Of a DNA stretch of 64,000 nucleotides, positions 46,464 through 56,087 are shown piece after piece; the first letter of the stretch is position 1; every line of letters starts with the position of its first letter. Where the stretch lies: positions 1,178,001 to 1,242,000 of the forward strand of contig NZ_CP018477.1 of the NCBI RefSeq assembly GCF_002277955.1. Direction: 5' to 3'. The notes beneath the pieces were generated by a model. That model made no database searches. It was not told where the DNA came from and worked only from the letters and a program-made list of their open reading frames with translations. The DNA comes from Thermogutta terrifontis (GTDB taxonomy: Bacteria > Planctomycetota > Planctomycetia > Pirellulales > Thermoguttaceae). The position numbers and the translations under genes were made by a program.

Positions 46464-48761
46464 ATGTCCGATCTTGTGCGGGTACTGGGAACATCCCCTC
46501 CATCAACGCTCGCCTCGGGAAATTCCGTGGCGCCGACTCCCCTTCAACGGGAAACACTCCACGGGCCGCCGAAACCCTCGGACGTTCTGCACGCGGTGCG
46601 GCGGCGATGGTGGCTGATCCTGATTATGGGAGTGCTGGCGAGCGCGGGGGTCATGGTCTTCGCCTGGCGGACAATTCCCGTTGAATACACGGCCACGGCG
46701 TGGTTGCAGGTTTCCCTCGAGAGGCCGCGCGTCCTTTTTGACACGAAAGATGATGATCCGCTGCTTCGGAACCGTCAAACGCAGACAACGCTTGTCACGA
46801 GCAATCGGGTGCTCACGGCGGCACTGCAGAGGCCGGGCATCAGTCAGCTCCCCTATATTCGCAACCAGGTCGATCCCATCATGTGGTTGCGACGCAATCT
46901 GCGGGTACGATTTGCCGATCAGGCGGAGATTCTGGAAATTAGCATGACGGGCGGTGATCCGGAGCAAATCGCGGCGATCGTCAACGCCGTAAAAGACGCT
47001 TACATGAGCGAAGTGGGAGACGTCAGTCGTAACTATGCCTTGGAGCGGAAAAAATTGCTGGAGGCCAATTACGCACAGACTCTCGAACTCGTCAAAAAAC
47101 GGGACCAGCGCTACCGCGAACTGGCCAATGCAGTGGGAAGCGCCGATTCGGAGGTTGCCCGCAAGAAAGCTCTCACCGCGCTGGAGACGCTGGCGGACCA
47201 TCGTAAACATGTCAACGAATTACGGCAGCAAATCAGTGGTTTGGAACGGCGGATTGCCATTTTGCAGAGTCGGCTCCGTTATATGGAAGAACACCGGCCA
47301 CAGACTTCGGAAGAAGAGCGGCGTCAGCGGGATGAGGCAGTCATTCAGCAGATCGTGGAAAACGCCCTGCGAGCGGATCCCTGGATAGCAGCGGCGCAGG
47401 CCCGTTTGAGTTATCTGGAGACACGCTGGTTTGAAGAGCGGCAAAGGGCGGCGCAGGGGGAAAAAGCCCCCAGTGCGCAGCGAATCCAGGAAGAAATGGA
47501 GACCCTGCGAAAAGGTCTCGAGCAGCGTCGGGCGGAATTGACGCCGCAACTCGTGGAATTTGCGCGAGAGCAACTGGCCAAAGGGCGGGCGGTGGCGCCG
47601 CCGACCGAAACGGAACAGATTCAGGCCGAGATTGCCCAGGCAGAATTGGAAAAAGCGGTCCTCGAAGACGAGCTGAAGGTGGCCCTGGAGCAGTTTGAAA
47701 AGGAAGCGGCGGAGGCCGAGCAACTCGGCAAGTACTCTGCCGATCTGGAGGCGGAACGGGCGGAAGTGGAGCGACTCAAAGCCATTGCTGCCCGCATGGG
47801 GGACGAGCTGGAGCGCTGGAATATCGAACTGGCGGCCCCTCCGCGGGTAAGGGTTTTGGAGGAAGCCAGCACGCCCCGGATCAGTAACATCAACGACAAG
47901 TATCGGTTGGTGTCATTCCTGGGACTGATGGCATTTCTCGGAACCGGGGCCGCCGTGGTGCTTCTCGATTTTTTCCTCAGACCGGTGAGCTCAGCCTATC
48001 AGATTTCCTACGGTTTGGGATTACCGGTGCTTGGAGACTTGCCGCTCATTGAACGGCCTATCATGCGGTGGATGAGCCGCAACGGGCACATGCCCGAGAC
48101 GATGCGGTCTGTCCTGATTGAGTCAGTGGACCAGTTGCGGACGATTCTGCTCCATCGCGCGGAGCGTCAGGGGCTAAAGGTGGTGCTGGTGACAAGTGCG
48201 CTGGCGCGGGAGGGAAAGACGACGTTGGTCGCGCAGCTTGCGACGAGTCTGGCGCGGGCGGGACGCCGCGTGGTGGTGGTGGATGGGGATCTCCGCCGCC
48301 CACGGCTCCACCGACTGTTTCGCTGTCCGCTCTCGCCCGGCTTGAGTGAATTGGCGAAAAATCTGGCCCGGCCGGAGGAGATTGTTCGGAACGCAGAAAT
48401 TGAAAATCTGTACGTTGTGACGGCCGGACACTGCGACGGTGAGGTCCTGGAAGCGGTGTCGCAGGGGAAGCTGGACCGCTTTTTGCAGTCGCTCCGCGAT
48501 CAATGCGACCTCGTGCTGGTGGATTCCAGCCCGATTTTGACCACCGCTGACGCCCTCATTCTGGCCCATGTGGCGGACAGTGTGGTCCTCTCGGTTATTC
48601 AGGATAAGAGCCGGCTCCCGCGGGTATTCGAGGCCGTGCAGCGATTGCGCAGCGTCGATCTTCCCCTTTTGGGAATCGTTCTCCACGGGACGGCTCCCAG
48701 CAGATATCGCAGCTACTACCGTTCCTACACGATCGACGTAGAATCACGGGCGGCCGAGTGA
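46464..48761 (+). CDS. Wzc-like polysaccharide co-polymerase with tyrosine-kinase domain
   Basis: Inner-membrane protein of about 765 aa that sets polysaccharide chain length and export. ATG at 46464; GTG at 46455 is an alternative. Two membrane helices flank a long periplasmic coiled coil: helix 1 near 47-65 (W-W-L-I-L-I-M-G-V-L-A) and helix 2 near 490-510 (L-V-S-F-L-G-L-M-A-F-L). The cytoplasmic kinase has Walker A (R-E-G-K-T-T-L), Walker A' (V-V-V-D-G-D-L-R-R-P) and Walker B (L-V-L-V-D-S-S-P). The C-terminal Tyr cluster is R-Y-R-S-Y-Y-R-S-Y. It belongs to the bacterial BY-kinase type. Sulfatases and an EpsI-like gene follow. Confidence 0.9.
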   Translation: MSDLVRVLGTSPPSTLASGNSVAPTPLQRETLHGPPKPSDVLHAVRRRWWLILIMGVLASAGVMVFAWRTIPVEYTATAWLQVSLERPRVLFDTKDDDPLLRNRQTQTTLVTSNRVLTAALQRPGISQLPYIRNQVDPIMWLRRNLRVRFADQAEILEISMTGGDPEQIAAIVNAVKDAYMSEVGDVSRNYALERKKLLEANYAQTLELVKKRDQRYRELANAVGSADSEVARKKALTALETLADHRKHVNELRQQISGLERRIAILQSRLRYMEEHRPQTSEEERRQRDEAVIQQIVENALRADPWIAAAQARLSYLETRWFEERQRAAQGEKAPSAQRIQEEMETLRKGLEQRRAELTPQLVEFAREQLAKGRAVAPPTETEQIQAEIAQAELEKAVLEDELKVALEQFEKEAAEAEQLGKYSADLEAERAEVERLKAIAARMGDELERWNIELAAPPRVRVLEEASTPRISNINDKYRLVSFLGLMAFLGTGAAVVLLDFFLRPVSSAYQISYGLGLPVLGDLPLIERPIMRWMSRNGHMPETMRSVLIESVDQLRTILLHRAERQGLKVVLVTSALAREGKTTLVAQLATSLARAGRRVVVVDGDLRRPRLHRLFRCPLSPGLSELAKNLARPEEIVRNAEIENLYVVTAGHCDGEVLEAVSQGKLDRFLQSLRDQCDLVLVDSSPILTTADALILAHVADSVVLSVIQDKSRLPRVFEAVQRLRSVDLPLLGIVLHGTAPSRYRSYYRSYTIDVESRAAE

Positions 48762-48909
48762 TCTCGCGGGCGGATTTTGGATACTGCGTTGTTCCGGCAG
48801 CGTTCGAATCAATGGGCGTTGAGCGAGATCGTTTGAAACACCAGCCGAAGTGATGGTCTCGGTCAGGAAAAAGAGAGAATCACTAGCGCGACGGTAGGGG
48901 AGGCGCCTT

Positions 48910-50394
48910 ATGATGCGGAATTGGTCCATCCTGGTGGGATCGTTGCTCGCCCTGGTGTGCGGGGGGAATGCGTACCTGGCTAACGCAGGGGAGGATGCTC
49001 GCTGGAATGTCGTGCTCTTTGTGGTGGACGATCTGGGTTGGGCCGATTTGGGCTGTTACGGCAGCCAGTTTTACGAAACGCCTCACGTGGATCGACTGGC
49101 AGCGGAAGGCATGCGGTTTCTCGATGCCTACGCCGCGTGCCAGGTGTGCTCGCCGACCCGGGCGGCGATCATGACCGGCAAATGGCCGCAGCGCGTGGGA
49201 ATCACGGATTACATCGGCGCTCCACAGCCGGAGGCCTGGAAACGGAACACGCGGCTTTTGCCCGCGCCCTACGAAACAGCGCTGGCCCTGGAAGAAGTGA
49301 CATTTGCGGAGGTCCTTAAACAGCGAGGATATGCCACTTTTTTTGCAGGTAAGTGGCATCTTGGGCCGGAAGGTTACTGGCCGGAAAATCAGGGTTTCGA
49401 CATCAACATGGGTGGCACGGGGCAGGGCGGGCCATATGGCGGAAACAAATACTTTTCCCCTTATGGCAATCCGCGGCTCCCCGATGGCCCACCGGGAGAG
49501 CATTTGCCGGATCGGCTGGCCACCGAAACGGCGAAGTTCATTGAGCAGCATAAAGAGGGGCCATTTCTGGCAGTCCTCTGCTTTTACTCGGTGCACACGC
49601 CGTTGATGGCGCGGGAGGACCTCCGCCAAAAGTATGAAGAGAAAAGAAAGCGGCTCGGGCTCGTGGAAAAATTCGGGCAGGAAGGCCCACGCGAAGTACG
49701 ACTGGTCCAGGAACATCCTGTTTATGCCGCGATGGTGGAGGCCATGGACCAGGCGGTGGGGAAGGTCCTCCGGAAGCTCGACGAACTTGGGCTGGCGGAA
49801 AAGACGGTTGTTATGTTCACCAGCGATAACGGAGGGCTTTCCACCAGCGAGGGGTGGCCAACATCCAATCTTCCCTTGCGGGCAGGCAAAGGATGGATCT
49901 ACGAAGGGGGGATTCGCGTTCCTTTCATTGTGCGGTGGCCAGGGGTGGTTCCCGCCGGCACGATTTGCACCACTCCCGTGTGCAGCGTGGATATTTTCCC
50001 GACGATTGTTGAGCTTTCCGGGGAAGATCCCGCCAGGTATAAGGTGGATGGTCTGAGCTTGGTGCCTCTTTTCCGCAATCGGACGTTTCCTGCGGACCGG
50101 CCGCTGTTCTGGCACTATCCCCATTATGGCAATCAGGGCGGAGCCCCCAGCGCGGCGGTGCGGAGGGGTCCCTGGAAGCTCATTCACTGGTATGAAGACG
50201 ATTCCTGGGAACTGTATAACTTGGAAGACGATATCGGGGAGAATCGCAATCTGGCCGGTCAGTATCCAGAAAAAGTCGCAGAACTGAAAAAGCTCCTGCA
50301 AGACTGGCTGGTCGATGTGGGAGCGCGATATCCCACGGCCAATCCGAATTATGATCCCACAAAACCCGACGGGCGGGTGGCCCACCGTCGCTGA
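48910..50394 (+). CDS. Exported sulfatase (arylsulfatase A-like)
   Basis: Periplasmic sulfatase of 494 aa. Signal peptide 1-26. The metal site begins V-V-D-D-L-G-W-A-D-L-G. The formylglycine motif C-S-P-T-R (Cys converted to formylglycine by anSME/FGE) lies near residue 80. G-K-W-H-L-G, D-N-G-G and D-I-F-P-T are all in place. Planctomycetes use such enzymes on sulfated algal or extracellular polysaccharides. Placement directly after the Wzc-like gene and before EpsI suggests it may act on the exported polymer, but this is inferred. GGGGAGGCGCC precedes the ATG. Confidence 0.93.
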   Translation: MMRNWSILVGSLLALVCGGNAYLANAGEDARWNVVLFVVDDLGWADLGCYGSQFYETPHVDRLAAEGMRFLDAYAACQVCSPTRAAIMTGKWPQRVGITDYIGAPQPEAWKRNTRLLPAPYETALALEEVTFAEVLKQRGYATFFAGKWHLGPEGYWPENQGFDINMGGTGQGGPYGGNKYFSPYGNPRLPDGPPGEHLPDRLATETAKFIEQHKEGPFLAVLCFYSVHTPLMAREDLRQKYEEKRKRLGLVEKFGQEGPREVRLVQEHPVYAAMVEAMDQAVGKVLRKLDELGLAEKTVVMFTSDNGGLSTSEGWPTSNLPLRAGKGWIYEGGIRVPFIVRWPGVVPAGTICTTPVCSVDIFPTIVELSGEDPARYKVDGLSLVPLFRNRTFPADRPLFWHYPHYGNQGGAPSAAVRRGPWKLIHWYEDDSWELYNLEDDIGENRNLAGQYPEKVAELKKLLQDWLVDVGARYPTANPNYDPTKPDGRVAHRR

Positions 50395-50409
50395 TGGGAA
50401 TCGCCGGAT

Positions 50410-51219
50410 ATGCCTCGACTGACCAAGTCTCAAGCTGATGAAAAAATGATGATGCCCGACTGGGGAATAACACGGGGATATAAGGTCCTTTCCATACTGC
50501 GTGGCCTGGGTGGTTTTTGGATTGCCGCCTTTATTGTGGTGGTAGGGGCCATTGTCGAGGGGTACTGGAGTTTTCGATGGCAATCCAGCGATGCCGAACT
50601 GGCCCTCAATCCCCTGGCCCAGGCTGTGGAACAGGTTCCCCTATCCATCGACGTCTGGAAGGCCAGCGAATTGGTTCCGCCAGACCCGCGGGTGGTCGAA
50701 ATCAGCGGAGCCCGAGCGCTATTCAACACCACCTATCGCGATCAAACGCAGGGGGATTCCGTGACCGTCTATCTCCTTGCGGGGTGGTCTCGGGATATTG
50801 CGGTCCACACTCCGGACGCGTGTTATCCCGGCGCCGGGTTCGTAATGGAAACATCTCCCCAGCCATTCACGATCACCTATTCCGCGCAAGAGTCCGGGGG
50901 GGCAACTCACCAGGCTGAATTCATGACCGCGGTTTTCACCAAAAGCGAGCCCACCGGGGTGACGCGGTTGCGGGTGTTCTGGAGCTGGAATGATGGGCGT
51001 GGTTGGCGGGCGCCCCGTTTTCCGCGATGGACTTACGGCGGACGCCGTCCGCTCGTCAAGCTCTACCTGGTGGCGGAATCGCCACTGGGGCGATTACCCC
51101 ATGAGAGTCCGGCCCTGCGATTTGGTGCGGTCCTGTTACCGGTTCTCGATGCCCGACTGCAGGCGGCCTTTTCCAGCGGGATGCTCGCGCACAACGTTGG
51201 CAACGCCAAACCACAATAA
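50410..51219 (+). CDS. EpsI-like exosortase-associated protein
   Basis: Membrane-anchored protein of 269 aa. One helix near 33-55 (G-F-W-I-A-A-F-I-V-V-V-G-A-I). The periplasmic part has V-H-T-P-D-A-C-Y-P-G-A-G-F, the signature of the EpsI/DUF3485 family, which accompanies exosortase in extracellular polysaccharide systems. A W-S-R-D stretch precedes the signature. No exosortase or PEP-CTERM protein is in the window, so its partner is elsewhere. It starts 15 bp after the sulfatase stop, indicating one transcript from 46464 to 51219. Confidence 0.82.
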   Translation: MPRLTKSQADEKMMMPDWGITRGYKVLSILRGLGGFWIAAFIVVVGAIVEGYWSFRWQSSDAELALNPLAQAVEQVPLSIDVWKASELVPPDPRVVEISGARALFNTTYRDQTQGDSVTVYLLAGWSRDIAVHTPDACYPGAGFVMETSPQPFTITYSAQESGGATHQAEFMTAVFTKSEPTGVTRLRVFWSWNDGRGWRAPRFPRWTYGGRRPLVKLYLVAESPLGRLPHESPALRFGAVLLPVLDARLQAAFSSGMLAHNVGNAKPQ

Positions 51220-51261
51220 TTGGCAGAGTTCCGCCGCGGGATCCCGTTGCTTGCGGACAGC

Positions 51262-53193
51262 TCAAAAGTCGAAGCGCTTTTTCTGACCTTGCCAGGTGAG
51301 TTCGATCCAGTCCACCTCGGCTTCTCGACAGCCCTCCGGCAGGTAGATTCGCACAATACCGATGAATTGTGTCCAGGGAACTTCCGCGACCACAGTTTGC
51401 GGTCCCGCGGAGGTCATCTCATATGGCACGGGAGCCGGCCGTTCTCCGGAGGGAGGAAGCCACTCCACTTTGCCCGCACTTTTATCCTGGTGGGTGCCGT
51501 CGGTTCGCAGGACTTTGAGGTGAAACGCGACCTGCAATGGGCCATGCTGCCGCCCGACCGAGAATCCCAGAAACGGTGAACCGGCCGTGGCAGACAAATG
51601 GAGCTTTCCATCACGGATTTCCGCCTGGCAGTTGCGGGCCTTCCAGCCGAGGAGCGGGTCCTGGGTGGGCACGTCTCCGCGATAGTCCGGGTTCTGGCGC
51701 GGAATAACCGCCTCGGTATCCGCCAGGTACTTTTCGAGTTTGACGCGGAGAGCGGCAACGCGTTCCGGATACTTGTCGGCCAGATTGTGACTTTCCCCAA
51801 TATCGTCGGCCAGATTGTACAGCTCAAATCGATCGGTTCCGTCAGAATTTGCGGCAAAGAACCGAATGAGTTTCCAATCCCCCTCTCTCAGATAGGCGGA
51901 TGGCAGAAAACCGGGGATGTTTCGGGCCTGATTTTCACTGCCATGGGGAAAGTGGCAAAAGACTTCCTTGCGCGGGGAGCCTTTACCCTCCAGAGCGGCA
52001 ACCTGCGAGATTCCATCCACGCGGTAACCGGAGTGATCAATACCACACATTTCCAGGATGGTGGGGAAGAAATCGACGCTGCTGAAGAGACTGTCGGTGA
52101 CGGTGCCGGGTTGGGTGTGGCCGGGCCAGATTACAATGAGTGGTACGCGGGTGCCGCCTTCATAAATGGAGGCTTTTCCGCTTCGCAGCGGCAGGTTGCT
52201 GGTTGCCGGGATATCAGCGTATCCCGGTGGTTGGGTTTCCACACCACGGTTGTTCTCCCGACGCGGAGGATAGGCGAAGCGGCCGTTATCGGAGAAGAAT
52301 ATGACGATCGTTTGGTCGGCCAGCCCGCATTCGTCAATGGCTGCCACAATCCGTCCCACTGCATCATCGAGACTCTTCACCATCGCCGCATACACCGGAT
52401 TGCGCTGGGAAGAATTGGGATCGGCTTTCTGCCGAAAATATTCCACAAGTTCTGGTTTGGCGCTCCAGGGACTGTGGACGGAGAAACACCAGTAATTGAG
52501 GTAAAACGGGCGGTCTTTGTTGTTGCGGATGAATCGGGCGGCTTCTGTGGACATGCGATCCTCGATGTGTTCTCCAGGCGCGCCCTGAATAGTGGGGTCT
52601 TTGATGAATTTCCACGGGGCGAGATAACCACCACCCGGGCCGGGAACCTGCGGCGTATGCGGAAAATCAAATTGAAACCCCTGATCCTTGGGCTCGTATG
52701 GTCCGCTGTGGCCAAGATGCCATTTGCCAAAATGCGCCGTCACGTAGCCAGCGTCGCGAAGCACCTCTGCCAGGGTGGTGTACTCCGGCTTCAGCCGGGT
52801 GAGGCTGTTTGCCACCTGCACACGAACATGGGGTTGTGGTGCAGTGAGACCTTTCTCAAGAATCTCTTGGGGCAGGTGGCACACCGGTGCCGTGATCCCG
52901 ATTCGGGCGGGGTAGAGACCGGTAAGAATGCTGGCGCGAGTGGGCGAACAGAGCGGGTTGGCAGCATACGCCTGGGTGAAACGCAGTCCCCGCGCAGCCA
53001 GACGGTCGACGTTCGGCGTTTCGTGGTAGGTGCTCCCATAAACCCCGAGATCACGCCAGCCCAGATCATCGGCGAGAATGAACACCACGTTGGGACGACG
53101 AGAACTGGGCGGTGGTGTTGGGCTTTCAGCACTTGCCGCCAGTAAGTGGCTAATGCTCAACAGGGTCACAGAAAAAATCAGTATGCGATTCAT
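51262..53193 (-). CDS. Exported sulfatase with C-terminal accessory domain
   Basis: Second sulfatase, 643 aa, on the opposite strand. Signal peptide 1-22. A-D-D-L-G-W-R-D-L-G opens the metal site and C-S-P-T-R carries the formylglycine Cys near residue 82. H-F-G-K-W-H-L-G-H and F-S-D-N-G follow. After the catalytic part (to about 500), a beta-rich extension of roughly 130 residues (W-K-A-R-N-C-Q-A-E-I-R-D to W-I-E-L-T-W) resembles a carbohydrate-binding or domain-of-unknown-function module. GGGGAGG ten bases upstream supports the start. Confidence 0.93.
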   Translation of the reverse strand: MNRILIFSVTLLSISHLLAASAESPTPPPSSRRPNVVFILADDLGWRDLGVYGSTYHETPNVDRLAARGLRFTQAYAANPLCSPTRASILTGLYPARIGITAPVCHLPQEILEKGLTAPQPHVRVQVANSLTRLKPEYTTLAEVLRDAGYVTAHFGKWHLGHSGPYEPKDQGFQFDFPHTPQVPGPGGGYLAPWKFIKDPTIQGAPGEHIEDRMSTEAARFIRNNKDRPFYLNYWCFSVHSPWSAKPELVEYFRQKADPNSSQRNPVYAAMVKSLDDAVGRIVAAIDECGLADQTIVIFFSDNGRFAYPPRRENNRGVETQPPGYADIPATSNLPLRSGKASIYEGGTRVPLIVIWPGHTQPGTVTDSLFSSVDFFPTILEMCGIDHSGYRVDGISQVAALEGKGSPRKEVFCHFPHGSENQARNIPGFLPSAYLREGDWKLIRFFAANSDGTDRFELYNLADDIGESHNLADKYPERVAALRVKLEKYLADTEAVIPRQNPDYRGDVPTQDPLLGWKARNCQAEIRDGKLHLSATAGSPFLGFSVGRQHGPLQVAFHLKVLRTDGTHQDKSAGKVEWLPPSGERPAPVPYEMTSAGPQTVVAEVPWTQFIGIVRIYLPEGCREAEVDWIELTWQGQKKRFDF

Positions 53194-53615
53194 AATGGTG
53201 CCTCCCCAAGATGGACGTTGCCTTCCAATTGCCCTCGGCGAGAGGTCCTGTGCATCTCCCCCGGTAAAATACTTTAAACCGACGTGCGTTGCCAGCAGGC
53301 GTGACCGATTTCCACTTTCTGGATGGGCCTGTTAGAAGCCAAACGGTCGATGCGTGGTAGGGGCAATTCACGAATTGCCCCAAGGTTAAACGGGAATTGG
53401 ACCGAGCAAACCAAGATCGGTCCGTGAATTGGACTACCCAACGTGGGAATGCGGACCTGACAGGCAGGTCGCTCCGAGCTGAATTTGACTTCCGCCGAAG
53501 GTCGCGGCGAGGTCCGAGGGCCTCACTCGCGGCAAAGCAAAAGCGGGGATGACTCAGCCGGGAGCGCGCTGTCGAATGGTTCTTCGCATTTCCATCAATG
53601 AGCAGAAGGGAACCC
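53194..53615. other. Intergenic region with palindrome
   Basis: Carries 28-bp palindrome copy 9 (53357-53384), then sequence similar to 46090-46160 and a hairpin reading GACCTG-ACAGG-CAGGTC (about 53454-53471) that resembles half of the 85-bp unit. No gene. Confidence 0.55.
53357..53384. repeat. 28-bp palindromic repeat, copy 9
   Basis: GTAGGGGCAATTC arm intact; the right arm ends in CCCCAAG rather than CCCCTAC. Confidence 0.8.
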
Positions 53616-54623
53616 ATGTTATCATCTTACGATGCCATTTTGCTCGTCTCTTTTGGCGGGCCGGAACGTGCTGAGGACGTGATGCCGTTTTTAAGAAACG
53701 TCGCCCAGGGAAGGAACATTCCCGAGGCCCGTTTGCAAGAGGTTGCCGAGCATTATTATCACTTTGGCGGCCGAAGTCCCATCAACGACCATTGTCGGGC
53801 CCTCAAGAAGGCCCTGGAGGACGAACTCAGTCGGCGGGGTTATCGGCTGCCGGTTTACTGGGGCAACCGGAACTGGCATCCGTTTTTGAAGGATGTGATC
53901 GATGAGATGGTAAGAAACGGCGTCCGGCGGGCCCTGGCGGTGGTTACCTCGGTATTTGGTTCATACTCCAGTTGTCGGCGATACCTGGAGGATCTGACTA
54001 AAGCGCGGGAAGCCTGTGGCGCTGCCACGCTAGAAATTGATCGCCTGCGGTTGCCGTTCAATCATCCTGGCTTTGTGGCGGCGATGACGGATCGAGTTCA
54101 GGAGGCACGCGAAGCGGCGAAAAACGCGGGATTTGCATCAGTCCGCCTCGTTTTTACTGCCCACAGTATCCCGATGGCGATGGCCGCCGGGGCCCCTTAC
54201 GTCACGCAATTTGAGGAAGCGAGCCGTCTGGTGGCCGAGGCCGCCGGCTTCACCACTTGGCAGCTTGCGTACCAGAGTCGGAGTGGACCGCCGCACGTTC
54301 CCTGGTTGGAGCCTGATATCCTCGATGTGCTTCGTTCGATGGCTAAGACGGAGCGAGATGGCGCCGTCCTGGTGGCCCCCATCGGATTTCTTTCCGATCA
54401 TGTGGAGGTGCTGTACGACCTCGATGTGGAGGCAGCCGCCCTGGCCAGGGAATTGGGGATCGGTTTTTTCCGTGCTGGAACGGTGGGAACCCATCCCGCT
54501 TTTGTGGCCGGTCTTTGCGAGATGATTGAAGAGCGTTTGAACGGACGGCCGGAAAGGCGGGCTATCGGGCGATTGCCTGCCTGTGCGGATGTGTGTCCGG
54601 TGGACTGTTGCCCTCCAAGTTGA
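53616..54623 (+). CDS. hemH: Ferrochelatase
   Basis: Inserts Fe2+ into a porphyrin at the end of haem synthesis, which supplies the multiheme cytochromes. ATG at 53616 (335 aa) with AGAAGGG upstream is preferred to ATG at 53598, which has no ribosome binding site. Family features are L-L-V-S-F-G-G-P-E near the start, Y-W-G-N-R-N-W-H-P, F-T-A-H-S-I-P-M (with the catalytic His) and A-P-I-G-F-L-S-D-H-V-E-V-L-Y-D-L-D. A Cys-rich end (C-A-D-V-C-P-V-D-C-C-P) is extra and could bind metal; some bacterial ferrochelatases carry a C-terminal [2Fe-2S] cluster, but this one is too short to call. Whether the substrate is protoporphyrin or coproporphyrin cannot be told. Confidence 0.94.
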   Translation: MLSSYDAILLVSFGGPERAEDVMPFLRNVAQGRNIPEARLQEVAEHYYHFGGRSPINDHCRALKKALEDELSRRGYRLPVYWGNRNWHPFLKDVIDEMVRNGVRRALAVVTSVFGSYSSCRRYLEDLTKAREACGAATLEIDRLRLPFNHPGFVAAMTDRVQEAREAAKNAGFASVRLVFTAHSIPMAMAAGAPYVTQFEEASRLVAEAAGFTTWQLAYQSRSGPPHVPWLEPDILDVLRSMAKTERDGAVLVAPIGFLSDHVEVLYDLDVEAAALARELGIGFFRAGTVGTHPAFVAGLCEMIEERLNGRPERRAIGRLPACADVCPVDCCPPS

Positions 54624-54662
54624 AGCGTCAGGAACGCCATCACCCGTGCATGGGGCTGGGAA

Positions 54663-55505
54663 TTATCGCTTGATGAGCTCAGGGTGTTCGCGGTAGAACG
54701 CCAGCACCTCTCTTCGCACATCGGCAAGATAGCGTGCATTCTTCTCCATGAGCGCGGCAATGAATTGTCGGAAAAGTTCAAAAACAGGGCTGGCGAACCA
54801 GGCGGCAAGATTGTCACTGGTAGTCGCCTGAGTTTCGGTGCCGTTTTCGGGCGAACGCACGAGGAACTTGTCTGCCAGGGGGTCCCACTCGAAACGGAAA
54901 CTCTTCGGGACAAACGGAGCGCGACATTCAAGCCTGGCCACCCGGCGACGGACGCGGTAACCCCTGTGCGCGCTGAAATCCACGTGGATGAATGCCAGAA
55001 GTCCCACCCGATCGAGATCATCCCGGGCGACACCCAGCGGTGGGTGCAAGAGGATTTCTGTCAGTTCTTGAAGTGTATCCGCGTGAAGGCAGGAAGCGAT
55101 TCTGCGCTGGCTGCCGATGAGCCGGAAATAATCGGCCACAGGTCGCCCCCAAAGATAGCCGTACCAATTTCCGTCGCCGATCTCGTGGACGAGAAAGCAC
55201 TCGGGCGTTGCGGGAGAGACCTGGAGGGCCTGCCGAACGACGCTCGGGCTGTCAACGGTGATAATCTTTACCCCCGGGGGCAGAAGATTGAGAAAGGCGG
55301 CCAAGAGCGTGGTTTTCCCCGCACCGCCAGGTCGGGCTGCCGTCAGTAGCGAGGCCCCCTGTGCCAGCGCGTACATGACGGTGGCCGCCATATCCGCGGA
55401 CAGCGTTTCCGCCTCAATCAAATCGACCACGGTGAGCATCCGCCCACCCCGCTGATTGAGGTCCTCAAGTTGCTGGACGTTCCGTTGTTCCAGGTCCGGG
55501 AGCAT
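54663..55505 (-). CDS. Secretion-type P-loop ATPase, divergent
   Basis: ATPase of 280 aa distantly like TadA/VirB11/GspE. Walker A is R-P-G-G-A-G-K-T-T-L-L (about 58-68). The Walker B-like stretch ends H-E-I-G-D-G, and the His box appears as S-C-L-H-A-D-T. It lacks the N-terminal domain of the usual pilus ATPases. The C-terminal 80 residues are helical and unlike known families. It is encoded on the strand opposite to the Tad-like locus, about 1.2 kb away, with a thioredoxin-like gene between. It may power a related system or be a regulator. ATG at 55505. Confidence 0.65.
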   Translation of the reverse strand: MLPDLEQRNVQQLEDLNQRGGRMLTVVDLIEAETLSADMAATVMYALAQGASLLTAARPGGAGKTTLLAAFLNLLPPGVKIITVDSPSVVRQALQVSPATPECFLVHEIGDGNWYGYLWGRPVADYFRLIGSQRRIASCLHADTLQELTEILLHPPLGVARDDLDRVGLLAFIHVDFSAHRGYRVRRRVARLECRAPFVPKSFRFEWDPLADKFLVRSPENGTETQATTSDNLAAWFASPVFELFRQFIAALMEKNARYLADVRREVLAFYREHPELIKR

Positions 55506-55583
55506 CGAATCGTGCGTTGGTGAGATCCTCCGTGCCAGTCGAGCCAGGGGCCCGGAATGCGGGCCGTGTGGTTTTACTTTCCA

Positions 55584-56087
55584 TTATCGGCCGAAGGTAG
55601 CCTGCTGGTTCGATGGGGAGGTGGGGGTGGGTGCGCCCTGGGCCTTGTTGGTGTCTCTTTTCCCCTCTTCTTTTTTGAGAGCGGCAGCAACAAAATTGAT
55701 CACCGCCTGTCGGGAAGGATACCCCACCATCCTCTGCCCCTGAAAGCCATTTTCCGTGGGATGGAACACAAAAAGCTGCGGAATGGGCCCGCCTTCAGTA
55801 AGTTTCTGCGCAAGCTCTGGCTCTTCGTCATAGTCAACAAGGGCCAGCACGGCCTTTTTGAAAATTCCCGCCTGCTGTAAACCGGGAACGCCCTCTTTTT
55901 CCAACCTCTGGCAGGCCGGGCACCACTTGGCTCCCACCACGACGACAAGAGGTCGGTTGGATTGCCGAGCCTCGTGGTACGCGGTGGCGTAGGCCTGCGG
56001 CTGGACGCTATTCTGAGTGGCTGGAGAAGTGGCGTCGGAAGCCAACACGGCAAGCGTCAGCAGGCAGAACAGGTAGGAAATCGCCAT
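55584..56087 (-). CDS. Exported thioredoxin-like protein
   Basis: Protein of 167 aa. Signal peptide 1-17. The thioredoxin-fold part has A-K-W-C-P-A-C-Q-R-L-E (C-P-A-C) near 52-62 and the cis-Pro region G-P-I-P-Q-L-F-V-F. The rest (K-K-E-E-G-K-R-D) is a charged Pro-rich tail. AAGGAGTG lies eight bases before the ATG. It could keep periplasmic cytochromes or pilin-like proteins reduced. It reads toward the ATPase gene, with 78 bp between them, so they may be one transcript. Confidence 0.85.
   Translation of the reverse strand: MAISYLFCLLTLAVLASDATSPATQNSVQPQAYATAYHEARQSNRPLVVVVGAKWCPACQRLEKEGVPGLQQAGIFKKAVLALVDYDEEPELAQKLTEGGPIPQLFVFHPTENGFQGQRMVGYPSRQAVINFVAAALKKEEGKRDTNKAQGAPTPTSPSNQQATFGR

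Noticed and set aside
48883-50583. 566-codon minus-strand open frame
   Set aside because: Antisense shadow of the first sulfatase and start of the EpsI-like gene; His/Pro/Arg-rich without family pattern.
51598-53145. 515-codon plus-strand open frame
   Set aside because: Antisense shadow of the second sulfatase, whose motifs, signal peptide and ribosome binding site are clear.
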